Source: Streptomyces sp. TLI_171 (GTDB lineage Bacteria; Actinomycetota; Actinomycetes; Streptomycetales; Streptomycetaceae). From it: DNA of 64,000 bases. Position 1 is the stretch's first letter. The number at the start of each line of letters is the position of its first letter. The position numbers and the translations under genes are program-made. Below are positions 8,081 through 15,984 of the stretch, piece by piece. The stretch spans positions 4,836,001 to 4,900,000 of the forward strand of contig NZ_RAPS01000001.1 of assembly GCF_003610255.1 (NCBI RefSeq), given 5' to 3'. Under the pieces are notes generated by a model. That model was not told the origin of the DNA, did not search any database, and saw nothing but the letters and a program-made list of their open reading frames with translations.

Positions 8081-9385
8081 GTGAAGCGTCAGGTACTGGC
8101 CACGCTCAGCACCGCTGCCCTGCTGGCCACCGCCGCAGGTTGCTCGTCCGGCGGCTCGTCGCCCTCCTCGACCAGCGTCGACACGAAGAGCATGACCGGC
8201 ACGGTCACCGTCTGGCTGATGGACGACGCCCAGAAGAGCTGGCCGGAGCTGGTCCAGCAGGTCAACGACCAGTTCGCCGCGAAGTACCCGAAGGTCGAGC
8301 TCAAGCTCAGCTACCACCAGTGGCCGACCAAGATCGCCGAGCTGGACGCCGCGCTCGCCGCCGGCCAGGGCCCGGACGTCGTGGAACTCGGCAACACCGA
8401 GACCATGAAGTACATCCTCAACGGCTCGCTGGCCGCCGTGGACCGCAGTTCGTTCGACAACTCGGACAATTGGATCAAGGGCCTCGCGGACACCTGCACC
8501 TACCAGGACAAGCTCTACTGCGTGCCGTATTACGCGGGCGCCCGGGTCGGCGTCTACAACTCGAAGATGTTCCAGGAGGCCACCGGTTCCGCGGATCTGC
8601 CGCAGACCGAGGACGAACTGTTGACCCAGCTCGACAAGGTGCAGACCAAGAACAAGAGCACGGCCGGATTCTCCTCGCTGTACCTGCCCGGCCCCTACTG
8701 GTACGCCGCGATGTCCTACGTCACCGCGTACGGCGGCTCGATCGCCAAGTTCGACGCCAGCGGCACCTGGCACGGCACCCTGCACGACAGCAAGTCCCAG
8801 CAGGGCCTCCAGCACTTCGCCGACCTGGTGAAGAAGTACAACAAGAGCGGCGACCTCAAGGTCAACGAGGCCAAGCAGGCCGGCGTGCTCGGCCACGAGA
8901 AGGCCGCGCTGATCTACGCGAACGGCTGGGAGCTCGGCGACGCGATCGCCCCGATCACCGGCACCCCGGCGCTCAAGGACTCGCTCAAGATCGTCACGAT
9001 GCCCGGCCCGGCCGGCAAGCCGCTGCCCTCCTTCATCGGCGGCTCCGACCTCGCGATCACCAAGAAGTCGCAGAGCGCCGCGATCGCCGCCGACTGGGTG
9101 CGGATGTTCACCAGCACCAAGTCCGAGCAGGTGCTGGCCGACAAGGACACCCTGCCGAACAACCTGACCCAGCTCGCCCCGCTGAAGAACAAGCCGGCCA
9201 CCGCCGCGGCCGCCAACGCCGTGCAGGACGCCTGGTTCACCCCGCTCGCCCCCGGCTGGGGCGCGATCGAGAAGCAGAACGTGCTGGTCAACATGTTGAA
9301 CTCGATCTTCTCCGGCAAGAGCGTCGAAGAGGCCACCAAGGACGCCGACGCCCAGATCGACCAGCTGATCAACAACCCCAGCTGA
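8081..9385 (+). CDS. DasA-like sugar-binding lipoprotein (second copy)
   Basis: A 434-residue extracellular solute-binding protein, clearly paralogous to the DasA encoded divergently. They share VTVWLMDDAQK, VELGNTETMKYI, VPYYAGARVGVYN, SLYLPGPYWY and NGWELG. The lipobox Cys is residue 21. The GTG start at 8081 has GGAGG 5 nt upstream. No permease or ATPase follows, so it may deliver its ligand to the neighbouring DasBC/MsiK or to another importer. It has two cysteines (139 and 147) absent from the divergent DasA, in DTCTYQDKLYCVPYY, which could form a disulfide in the exported protein. Two dre-like sites at 8006-8046 predict DasR repression. Ligand unknown; a chito-oligomer of different length is plausible. 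Confidence 0.87.
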   Translation: MKRQVLATLSTAALLATAAGCSSGGSSPSSTSVDTKSMTGTVTVWLMDDAQKSWPELVQQVNDQFAAKYPKVELKLSYHQWPTKIAELDAALAAGQGPDVVELGNTETMKYILNGSLAAVDRSSFDNSDNWIKGLADTCTYQDKLYCVPYYAGARVGVYNSKMFQEATGSADLPQTEDELLTQLDKVQTKNKSTAGFSSLYLPGPYWYAAMSYVTAYGGSIAKFDASGTWHGTLHDSKSQQGLQHFADLVKKYNKSGDLKVNEAKQAGVLGHEKAALIYANGWELGDAIAPITGTPALKDSLKIVTMPGPAGKPLPSFIGGSDLAITKKSQSAAIAADWVRMFTSTKSEQVLADKDTLPNNLTQLAPLKNKPATAAAANAVQDAWFTPLAPGWGAIEKQNVLVNMLNSIFSGKSVEEATKDADAQIDQLINNPS

Positions 9386-9402
9386 TCCGTCCCGAAGGAT
9401 GG

Positions 9403-9449
9403 GACCGGGCCCCGACGCACCGTCACGAAGTGTGCTGCGGGGCCCGGTC
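9403..9449 (+). terminator. Rho-independent-type terminator after second dasA-like gene
   Basis: Perfect 12-bp arms GACCGGGCCCCG (9403-9414) and CGGGGCCCGGTC (9438-9449) with a 23-nt loop, 17 bp past the stop. It separates the binding-protein gene from the SIS gene. Confidence 0.75.
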
Positions 9450-9582
9450 GCACGTAGGATCGGCTCAGTACGGTTCCATGCAGTACCACGCAGCGAGGGT
9501 GCGGACTCGCCGCCGTTCCAGAGGTCCCCGTCGGGCAGCCGCCCCACGGGGTAGAACCATCTCTCCACGGAGGCACACCCCG

Positions 9583-10641
9583 ATGTCCGACCCGCAGACT
9601 GTTTCCGTACCCGGCAGGATCATGTCGGCGGAGATGGCCGAGCAGCCGGCCGTCCTGCAGCGCATCCTCGACGAGGGTGCGCCCGCGATCCGTGAGATCG
9701 CCGCGCAGATCGCCGCCCGCAACCCGCGCTTCGTGCTGCTGACCGCCCGCGGCACCTCCGACAACGCCGCGCTGTACGCGAAGTACCTGATCGAGGTGCT
9801 GCTGGGCAAGCCGGCCGGCCTCACCTCGATGTCCACCACCACCGCGTACGGCGCCAAGCCCGACCTCACCGACTGCCTGGTCGTCACGGTCAGCCAGTCC
9901 GGCGGCTCGCCCGACCTGGTGGCCTCCACCAAGGCGGCCCGCGAGGCCGGCGCGATCACCCTGGCGGTCACCAACAACGCGGCCTCGCCGCTGGCCGAGG
10001 TCTCCGAGTTCCACATCGACGTGCTGGCCGGCCCGGAGAAGGCGCTGCCCGCCACCAAGACCTACACCGCCGAACTGCTGGCGCTGTACCTGTTCGTCGA
10101 GGGCCTGCGCGGGGGCGACGGCTCGGCGGCGAAGGTGCTGCCGGAGCTCGCGGCCGGGATCCTCGCCCGCCAGTCCGAGGTGAAGGACCTGGCCGAGCGG
10201 TACCGCTTCGCCCAGCGCCTGGTCATCACCTCGCGCGGCTACGGCTACCCGACCGCCCGCGAGGCGGCCCTGAAGTTGATGGAGACCACCTACATCCCGG
10301 CCTCCCCGTTCTCCGGCGCCGACCTGCTGCACGGCCCGCTGGCCATGGTCGACAACGTCTCCCCGGTGATCGCGATCGTGCCCGAGGGCAAGGGCGGCGA
10401 GGCCCTGCAGCCGGTGCTGGACCGCCTGCGCGGCCGCGGCGCCGACCTGGTGGTGGTCGGCCAGCAGGACCAGGTCGACGCCGCCAGCGCCGGCTTCGCC
10501 CTCCCGGCCGGCGTGCCCGAGGAGGTGCAGCCGATCCTGGAGATCCTGCCGCTCCAGCTGCTCGCCTACGAGGTCACCATCGCCCGCGGCCAGGACCCGG
10601 ACGCCCCCCGCGCGCTCGCCAAGGTCACCGAGACCCACTGA
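9583..10641 (+). CDS. SIS-domain sugar-phosphate isomerase/deaminase (NagB-II/AgaS-like)
   Basis: A 352-residue cytoplasmic protein with two tandem SIS folds (about residues 30-165 and 195-320), as in the isomerase half of GlmS but lacking the glutaminase domain. Visible motifs are TARGTSDNAALYAKYL, VSQSGGSPDLVASTKAA (SIS phosphate loop), LPATKTYTAELLALYL and the second-domain REAALKLMETTYIPASPFSGADLLHGPLAM. Such proteins deaminate or isomerise glucosamine-6-phosphate or relatives; one streptomycete SIS protein has been reported to act on GlcNAc-6-phosphate. Position beside dasR/dasA suggests GlcN6P or GlcNAc6P as substrate, possibly taking the place of the NagB deaminase found at this position in S. 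coelicolor. ATG 9583 follows GGAGG. Exact reaction not decidable from sequence. Confidence 0.8.
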   Translation: MSDPQTVSVPGRIMSAEMAEQPAVLQRILDEGAPAIREIAAQIAARNPRFVLLTARGTSDNAALYAKYLIEVLLGKPAGLTSMSTTTAYGAKPDLTDCLVVTVSQSGGSPDLVASTKAAREAGAITLAVTNNAASPLAEVSEFHIDVLAGPEKALPATKTYTAELLALYLFVEGLRGGDGSAAKVLPELAAGILARQSEVKDLAERYRFAQRLVITSRGYGYPTAREAALKLMETTYIPASPFSGADLLHGPLAMVDNVSPVIAIVPEGKGGEALQPVLDRLRGRGADLVVVGQQDQVDAASAGFALPAGVPEEVQPILEILPLQLLAYEVTIARGQDPDAPRALAKVTETH

Positions 10642-10651
10642 CGGCACGCGA

Positions 10652-10686
10652 GAAGCCGCCCCCGCCGGTTCGGCGGGGGCGGCTTC
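10652..10686 (+). terminator. Strong terminator after SIS gene
   Basis: 15-bp perfect stem GAAGCCGCCCCCGCC (10652-10666) with its complement at 10672-10686 and a 5-nt loop, 11 bp past the stop codon. It isolates the sensor kinase from the SIS gene. Confidence 0.85.
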
Positions 10687-10904
10687 GTCGGATCCGGGCC
10701 CGGAGGCCGCGGCCGGAAAACACTACGGGCCACGGCGCCGACACAGGACCCTCAACCTGTGCGGCACCGCAGCCCGGAGCTGTATGTCGGAGACGGGGAC
10801 CGCCCGAGAGCTGTGCGGGGCTCTCGAACGACGCCTCCGACCGAGGAGCGGCCTCGCGCGGTCAGGGCAGATGCGCGGAGGACGTCTCCTTGGTGCATCT
10901 TCAT
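10687..10904. other. Gap before kinase promoter
   Basis: About 220 bp between the terminator and the first dre-like site. I see no supported gene here; an in-frame extension of the kinase to an ATG at 10784 would run through the operators and lacks codon bias. Confidence 0.5.
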
Positions 10905-10920
10905 TGTGGACTAGACCAAT
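10905..10920. promoter_or_regulatory. dre-like DasR operator upstream of sensor kinase
   Basis: TGTGGACTAGACCAAT contains TGGACTAGACCA at 10907-10918, 11 of 12 matches to the dre core. It lies 75 bp before the GTG start of the kinase and past the terminator of the preceding gene, so it can only reasonably act on the kinase promoter. Confidence 0.8.
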
Positions 10921-10945
10921 TGTGGTTGTCCAGGGGGGCGGTGCG

Positions 10946-10961
10946 ATTGGTCTGGACAACG
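10946..10961. promoter_or_regulatory. Second dre-like site upstream of sensor kinase
   Basis: ATTGGTCTGGACAACG contains TGGTCTGGACAA, 10 of 12 matches to the dre core, 33 bp before the start codon. Its centre is 41 bp from the first site. Confidence 0.6.
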
Positions 10962-10993
10962 TGGCGCGGGGCGGTCGGCGATACCCTCACGGT

Positions 10994-12514
10994 GTGCCCT
11001 CGCTGAACGAACTCGTCCGCCGCCACACCACCCTCACCGGTGCCGACGTGGAGTGGCTGCATCTGCTGGTCTCGGAGTGGCAGCTGCTCTCCGACCTGTC
11101 CTTCGCCGACCTGGTGCTGTGGATCCCCACCTGGGACGGCATCCGGTACGTCTCGGTGGCCCAGATGCGGCCCAACACCGGCCCCACCTCCTACCAGGAC
11201 GACATGGTCGGCCACCTGGTCCCCAGGGGCCGCCGGCCGCTGCTGGACGCCGCCTACGACGAGGGACGGATCGTCCGCGAGGGCGACCCGGAGTGGCGGG
11301 AGGAGGTGCCGGTGCGGGTGGAGTCCATCCCGGTGCGACGGGACGGCAAGGTGCTCGGCGTGATCGCCCGCAACACCAACCTGCTGACCGTGCGCACCCC
11401 GAGCCGGCTGGAGCTCACCTACCTGCAGAGCGCCTCCGACCTGGCCCAGATGATCGCCGCCGGCACCTTCCCCATCCCGGGCGCCGAGCAGGCCGACATG
11501 GACGCCGCGCCGCGGGTCGGCGACGGCCTGATCCGGCTGGACGTCGAGGGCGTGGTCACCTACGCCAGCCCGAACGCGCTGTCCGCGTACCACCGGCTCG
11601 GCCTGACCACCGACCTGGTGGGCAGTCACCTCGGGGAGACCACCGCCGAGTTGGTGCCGCCCAGCCGCAGCAAGGTGCACGAGGCGCTGGTCAAGATGGC
11701 CAGCGGCTGGGCGCCCCGGCAGACCGAGGTGGAGGCGCAGGGCGGCGTGGTGACCCTGCGGACCATCCCGCTGAAGCCCAAGGGCACGCCCACCGGCTCG
11801 CTGGTGCTCTGCCGGGACGTCACCGAACTCCGGCGTCGTGACCGTGAGTTGATGACCAAGGACGCGACCATCCGGGAGATCCACCACCGGGTGAAGAACA
11901 ACCTGCAGACGGTCGCCGCGCTGCTGCGGCTGCAGTCCCGCCGGATGGACTCGGACGCCGGCCGGGCGGCGCTCGACGAAGCCGTGCGCCGGGTCGGCTC
12001 GATCGCCATCGTGCACGAGACGCTCTCCCAGGCACTGGACGAGCAGGTCACGTTCGACGAGATCGCCGACCGGGTGCTGGCGATGGTGATGGAGCTCTCC
12101 CAGGACGGCCGGGTGGCGACCCGCCGCAGCGGCTCGTTCGGGATCCTGTCGGCCGAGGTGGCCACCCCGCTGGCGATGATCCTCACCGAGCTGATGCAGA
12201 ACGCCCTGGAGCACGCGTTCGGCCCGAGCGCCTCCGGCAACCTGGAGGTGAGCGCGCTGCGCGGCCGCGCGCCGGCCGGCGGCAAGGGCTGGTCGGACAG
12301 CTGGAACAACGGCGTGAAGCCGGAGGAGTACCTGCTGATCACCGTGCAGGACGACGGCCGCGGCATGCCCGAGGGCTTCGACCCGCAGCAGTCCGGCAAC
12401 CTCGGCCTGCAGATCGTCCGCACCCTGGCCACCGGCGAACTCGGCGGCAGCTTCGACATGGTGGCCGCGCCCGACGGCGGCACCAAGGTGGTGCTGGAGA
12501 TCCCCGTCCGCTGA
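10994..12514 (+). CDS. HisKA_2-type sensor histidine kinase (PdtaS-like)
   Basis: A 506-residue soluble histidine kinase without membrane helices. It has an N-terminal GAF-like sensor (about 20-155; SFADLVLWIPTWDGIRYVSV), a PAS domain (about 170-280), and the phosphoacceptor region IREIHHRVKNNLQTVAALLRLQSRR near residue 295, typical of HisKA_2 kinases such as mycobacterial PdtaS. The ATPase domain follows with ELMQNALEHAF, DDGRGMPEGF and GNLGLQIV. No response regulator lies adjacent; PdtaS partners are ANTAR-domain regulators encoded elsewhere. GTG 10994 is chosen by family length and because the longer frame crosses the operators. Two dre-like palindromes upstream suggest DasR control. Probably the SCO5239 ortholog by position next to wblE. 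Confidence 0.88.
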   Translation: MPSLNELVRRHTTLTGADVEWLHLLVSEWQLLSDLSFADLVLWIPTWDGIRYVSVAQMRPNTGPTSYQDDMVGHLVPRGRRPLLDAAYDEGRIVREGDPEWREEVPVRVESIPVRRDGKVLGVIARNTNLLTVRTPSRLELTYLQSASDLAQMIAAGTFPIPGAEQADMDAAPRVGDGLIRLDVEGVVTYASPNALSAYHRLGLTTDLVGSHLGETTAELVPPSRSKVHEALVKMASGWAPRQTEVEAQGGVVTLRTIPLKPKGTPTGSLVLCRDVTELRRRDRELMTKDATIREIHHRVKNNLQTVAALLRLQSRRMDSDAGRAALDEAVRRVGSIAIVHETLSQALDEQVTFDEIADRVLAMVMELSQDGRVATRRSGSFGILSAEVATPLAMILTELMQNALEHAFGPSASGNLEVSALRGRAPAGGKGWSDSWNNGVKPEEYLLITVQDDGRGMPEGFDPQQSGNLGLQIVRTLATGELGGSFDMVAAPDGGTKVVLEIPVR

Positions 12515-12558
12515 CGGTCGGTCGGCTCGGCCGGCCCGGGGCCTCGGGAGACAGAAAC

Positions 12559-12597
12559 GAGGCCCTGCCGACCGGGGGGGTGGGTCGGCAGGGCCTC
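12559..12597 (+). terminator. Terminator after sensor kinase
   Basis: Perfect 15-bp stem GAGGCCCTGCCGACC (12559-12573) and its complement at 12583-12597, 45 bp past the stop. Between convergent genes, so it could serve both directions. Confidence 0.8.
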
Positions 12598-12850
12598 TCA
12601 ACCCGGTCCGGCCGTCGGGGGGAGTCGGCCGGAACGGGGGCTTCTGGTGTGGCGCGACGCGCGCCCCGTGCGTTGCACACGGTGAGCGCCACAGGTCCAC
12701 GATATTGCGCTGAGTGAACAGTATCAAGAGCCTGGGCGACTCGCGTCGTCGACCCCGCGGATGGGAACGGGGCCCGTTCGGGAAGGCTCGGCCGGCCTAC
12801 GCGGCCGAACCCTTGATCGTGGGTCGATCCGTACTGCTACTGATGGCGTG
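12598..12850. other. Intergenic region downstream of wblE
   Basis: About 250 bp between the terminator and the wblE stop codon. No gene, repeat or regulatory site could be supported. Confidence 0.5.
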
Positions 12851-13102
12851 TCAGGCGGTGCGGGCACGGTTGCGGGCGGCGCGGCGCTTCATCGCACGAC
12901 GCTCGTCCTCGCTCATACCGCCCCAGACGCCGGCGTCCTGGCCGGTCTCGAGCGCCCACTGAAGGCACTGCTCCATGACGGGACAACGGCGGCACACGGC
13001 CTTGGCTTCCTCGATCTGCAGCAGAGCAGGACCGGTGTTCCCGATCGGGAAGAACAGCTCCGGGTCCTCTTCGCGGCAGACAGCGCGGTGGCGCCAGTCC
13101 AT
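12851..13102 (-). CDS. wblE: WblE, WhiB-like [4Fe-4S] transcription factor
   Basis: An 83-residue WhiB-family protein binding an oxygen/NO-sensitive 4Fe-4S cluster and probably partnering the principal sigma factor. Cluster ligands C9, C37, C40 and C46 are in the expected C-X27-C-X2-C-X5-C pattern, followed by the GVWGG turn (58-62) and a basic tail RRAMKRRAARNRARTA. The sequence is almost identical to S. coelicolor WblE as remembered. ATG 13102 (MDWRHRAVC) is preceded by GGAGG; an upstream in-frame ATG would add residues not present in the family. The 344-bp upstream gap carries several palindromes. Confidence 0.93.
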   Translation of the reverse strand: MDWRHRAVCREEDPELFFPIGNTGPALLQIEEAKAVCRRCPVMEQCLQWALETGQDAGVWGGMSEDERRAMKRRAARNRARTA

Positions 13103-13446
13103 GGTCGTCCAACTCCTCCGGTCGTCAGGCGGTGGCCTGCGACTCACTCGAATGGTTTGTGAATGTGAACGCTTTCACGAATCCCGCAACAGCAAAAGGG
13201 ACCAAAGGCCCATCGGGCCCGGGCGGTCTGTGCTGGAGAGGGGTTCGGCGATTCGAGGGGCTCTCCCGCGATGTCCCGCTGCGGTGTGTCCCGATCGCCA
13301 TGTAGAGGTTCGCAAACCTCGGAGCCGGATACAACCCCCTTCGGCAAGAAATTTTTGATTCTTCGGTGTCGCCTACCTCACAGGCAGTACTTCTATGGGG
13401 TGAAGGGGCTCGAACGTTCGAGAGCAAGGTTGCGACCCCCTTCTGG
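13103..13446. promoter_or_regulatory. wblE upstream region with three inverted repeats
   Basis: This gap lies upstream of wblE (minus strand) and downstream of the diacylglycerol kinase gene's 3' end is at 13447. Palindromes seen: GTGAA-CGCT-TTCAC at 13165-13178, GAGGTT-CGCA-AACCTC at 13305-13320, and the perfect 14-mer CTCGAACGTTCGAG at 13409-13422. The first is about 65 bp before the wblE start and may be an operator; the last may belong to the end of the kinase transcript. AT-rich AAATTTTTGATT at 13350-13361 could be part of a promoter. No assignment is secure. Confidence 0.45.
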
Positions 13447-14418
13447 TCACACAATCACACGCAGTGCCCGGCGTACGCCTGTGAAACTGACGCGACTCCT
13501 GTCTCCAAGGTGGTCCCCGTCGACCTGAAACGGGGCCGGTTCCTCTGAAACCAAGGTGAAGTGTCTGACGTCGTGATAGGAGACGAGGTGCTTCCCGGCC
13601 GGGCCGGGCGGGGGTGCGCCCCCCTCCGTCGAGGGCAGCGGACGCAGAATCTGACGGACCGTTCGGGCGGTGCGGAACGCGGTCATTCGAGTGATGCCGA
13701 AGATGTCGAGATCGGTTTCGAAGGACGCGGACGGCGACGGGAGGACCGGGCGGGAACCCAGGAAGGTCCAAGGCGAGGTGTTGGACACTATGGCCATCAC
13801 CATGCCGGGGACCGGCTCCCGGCCGTTGATCTCCAGGGAGATCGGCCCCGAGCGGCGATGCTCACGCTCAGTGACGTAGTGCCGGAGCGCCTCGACCACG
13901 TAGAGCGCGTGGGTGGATTTGCGCCCCGCCCTGCGCTGGCGCTCCACCCGGCCGACCACGCCCGCGTCGAAGCCCAGGCCCGCGGTGAAGGTGAACCAGC
14001 GGTCCGGCAGGCCGTCGGTCAGCGCCTTGCCCAGACCGATCGCGCGCTCCCGCCGGTGCGCCAGCGCGTCCAGCAGTGCGCCGGTCGCCTCCACCGGGTC
14101 GTTCGGCAGACCCAGCGCGCGGGCGAACACGTTGGTCGACCCGCCCGGGACCACCGCCAGCCGCGGCACCCGCTCGCCCGGGCCGTGGGCCAGCAGGCCG
14201 TTCACGACCTCGTTGACGGTGCCGTCGCCCCCCAGCGCCACCACCAGGTCCACCGAGCCGTCCTCGGCCGCCTGCTGGGCCAGGTCGCGGGCGTGACCGC
14301 GGTACTGGGTCTGCGCCACGTCCAGCTTCAGATCGCTCCGCAGGGCATGGATCAGGACGTCCCGGGTCCGGCCACTGGTGGTGGTCGCCTTCGGGTTCAC
14401 GACCAGGAGAGCGCGCAT
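13447..14418 (-). CDS. Diacylglycerol kinase family lipid kinase
   Basis: Phosphorylates diacylglycerol or another lipid alcohol; 323 residues, DgkB/YegS-like. It has the nucleotide-binding ALGGDGTVNEVVNGLL (GGDGT at 63-67) and PGGSTNVFARALGLP motifs, then the lipid-kinase domain with TAGLGFDAGVV and the C-terminal FQVDGDHLGDRSRVSF. ATG 14418 is the only reasonable start, and the gene is divergent from the small membrane-protein gene at 14470. No membrane helices are seen, so it is probably membrane-associated. Confidence 0.87.
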   Translation of the reverse strand: MRALLVVNPKATTTSGRTRDVLIHALRSDLKLDVAQTQYRGHARDLAQQAAEDGSVDLVVALGGDGTVNEVVNGLLAHGPGERVPRLAVVPGGSTNVFARALGLPNDPVEATGALLDALAHRRERAIGLGKALTDGLPDRWFTFTAGLGFDAGVVGRVERQRRAGRKSTHALYVVEALRHYVTEREHRRSGPISLEINGREPVPGMVMAIVSNTSPWTFLGSRPVLPSPSASFETDLDIFGITRMTAFRTARTVRQILRPLPSTEGGAPPPGPAGKHLVSYHDVRHFTLVSEEPAPFQVDGDHLGDRSRVSFTGVRRALRVIV

Positions 14419-14469
14419 GGTGATCAGCCTACGACCCGCCGGAGATAAGACGACCGTTACCCTGGCCCG

Positions 14470-14898
14470 GTGACCGCTGAATCCGCCCCCGCCACCGCCC
14501 CCGCCGCCGACCGGCCCGTCCCGCTGCTCGTCGGCGCGGCGATCACCGCCCTGGAGGGCGCGGCCATGACCGGCTGGGGCCTCTACAGCCTGGTGTCCGG
14601 CTTCACCGGACGGGACGCCGACTTCGGCCGTGCCGAGACCGGCGGCGCCGTCCTGCTGCTGATGGGCCTGCTGCCGCTGCTGGCCGGCCGCGCGCTGCTG
14701 CGCCGGCAGAAGTGGGGCCGCAGCCCCGCCGTGCTCACCAACTCGATCTGCCTGCCGGTGGCCTACTACATGTGGCAGTCCGGCGGGGCGATGGCCGCGG
14801 TCGGCGTCGCGGTCGGCGTGATCGGCCTGGCCGGCATCGTCGCGCTGCTCAACCCGCGGGTGACCACCGTCCTCTACGGCGACCCCGAGCAGCAGTAG
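14470..14898 (+). CDS. Small integral membrane protein, conserved hypothetical
   Basis: A 142-residue protein with four predicted transmembrane helices (about 18-45, 58-77, 87-105, 108-128) after an Ala/Pro-rich N-terminus, and a KWGRSPAVLTNSICLPVAYYM segment common in actinobacterial membrane proteins of this size. No function can be assigned. GTG 14470 is the probable start. Convergent with the sigma-factor gene; the two share a terminator at 14911-14944. Confidence 0.75.
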   Translation: MTAESAPATAPAADRPVPLLVGAAITALEGAAMTGWGLYSLVSGFTGRDADFGRAETGGAVLLLMGLLPLLAGRALLRRQKWGRSPAVLTNSICLPVAYYMWQSGGAMAAVGVAVGVIGLAGIVALLNPRVTTVLYGDPEQQ

Positions 14899-14910
14899 CG
14901 GACCGACGCG

Positions 14911-14944
14911 CAGGGCCCGCCCCCCGGAACGGGGACGGGCCCTG
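14911..14944. terminator. Bidirectional terminator
   Basis: CAGGGCCCG (14911-14919) pairs with CGGGCCCTG (14936-14944) and the stem continues inward through a C-run/G-run. It sits between convergent stops at 14898 and 14961. Confidence 0.8.
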
Positions 14945-14960
14945 CGGCACGTGCGGCGGC

Positions 14961-15956
14961 CTACTCCTCGACCAGCAGCTTCTCGCGCAGCTGCGCGAGG
15001 GTGCGGGCCAGCAGCCGGGAGACGTGCATCTGGGAGATGCCGACCTCGGCCGCGATCTGCGACTGCGTCATGTTCCGGAAGAACCGGAGCACCAGGATCT
15101 TCTGCTCCCGGGGCGGGAGTTGGGCCAGCAGCGGCTTCAGCGACTCGCGGTACTCGACGCCCTCCAGGGCCTCGTCGGTGGCGCCCAGGGTGTCCGCCAC
15201 GGCCGGCGACTCGTCGTCGCTGTCCGGGACGTCCAGCGACAGCGTGGAGTACGCGTTGGCGGACTCCAGGCCCTCCAGCACGTCCTCCTCGGAGATGCCC
15301 AGGTGCTCCGCCAGCTCGTGCACCGTGGGGGAGCGGCCGTGCCGCTGGGAGAGCTCGCTGGTCGCCGTGGTCAGCGACAGCCGCAGCTCCTGCAGGCGGC
15401 GCGGCACCCGCACCGCCCAGCCCTTGTCGCGGAAGTGCCGCTTGATCTCGCCGACGATGGTGGGCGTCGCGTAGGTGGAGAACTCGACGCCGCGCTCGTG
15501 GTCGAACCGGTCCACCGACTTGATCAGGCCGATGGTGGCGACCTGGGTCAGGTCGTCCAGCGGCTCGCCGCGGTTGCGGAACCGCCGGGCCAGGTGCTCG
15601 ACCAGCGGGATGTGCATCCGGACCAGCTGGTTGCGGATCTCCACCCGCTCCGCCGAGCCCTCGGGCAGCTCGGACAGCCGCACGAACAGCGCCCGGGCCG
15701 CCTCGCGGTCCGGCGCGCCGCTGCGGTGCCCCTGCGCCGGGACGGTCGAGCGGACGGCCTCGGCGGCCGCCGCCGGGCCGTCCTCCGCGGGCTCGGCCGC
15801 GGGCGCCGTCTCGGGCCGCTCGGGCTTCGGGTCGGTCGGCTGGCTCATCCGGTGGGAGTCCTTCACGGGGGCTTCGTCAGGGGTGGCGGTGCGGGCAACG
15901 CTCGCCTGCGGCGGTACGACGGCAACTGTGCGGTCCAGATCACTCACGGCGATCAC
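14961..15956 (-). CDS. sigH: SigB/SigF/SigG-type RNA polymerase sigma factor (SigH-like)
   Basis: Alternative sigma factor of the stress/development type, 331 residues from the GTG at 15956. It contains region 2 (RMHIPLVEHLARRF, DDLTQVATIGLIKSVDRFD, VEFSTYATPTIVGEIKRHFRDKGW), region 3 (LSQRHGRSPTVHELAEHLG) and the region 4 helix-turn-helix (MTQSQIAAEVGISQMHVSRLLARTL). The ~90-residue N-terminal extension is Ala/Pro/Glu-rich. Alternative starts exist at GTG 15947 and ATG 15848 (AAGGA about 10 nt upstream); S. coelicolor SigH is known to have several translational forms, which fits. It lies 28 bp after the anti-sigma gene. Symbol is by synteny and could be another paralogue. Confidence 0.85.
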   Translation of the reverse strand: MIAVSDLDRTVAVVPPQASVARTATPDEAPVKDSHRMSQPTDPKPERPETAPAAEPAEDGPAAAAEAVRSTVPAQGHRSGAPDREAARALFVRLSELPEGSAERVEIRNQLVRMHIPLVEHLARRFRNRGEPLDDLTQVATIGLIKSVDRFDHERGVEFSTYATPTIVGEIKRHFRDKGWAVRVPRRLQELRLSLTTATSELSQRHGRSPTVHELAEHLGISEEDVLEGLESANAYSTLSLDVPDSDDESPAVADTLGATDEALEGVEYRESLKPLLAQLPPREQKILVLRFFRNMTQSQIAAEVGISQMHVSRLLARTLAQLREKLLVEE

Positions 15957-15984
15957 CCGTTCCGTTCCGAGAACACGTCACTAC

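Noticed and set aside
10784..10993. N-terminal extension of the sensor kinase to an ATG at 10784
   Set aside because: The extension crosses two palindromes, lacks family similarity and has no ribosome site; GTG 10994 is better.
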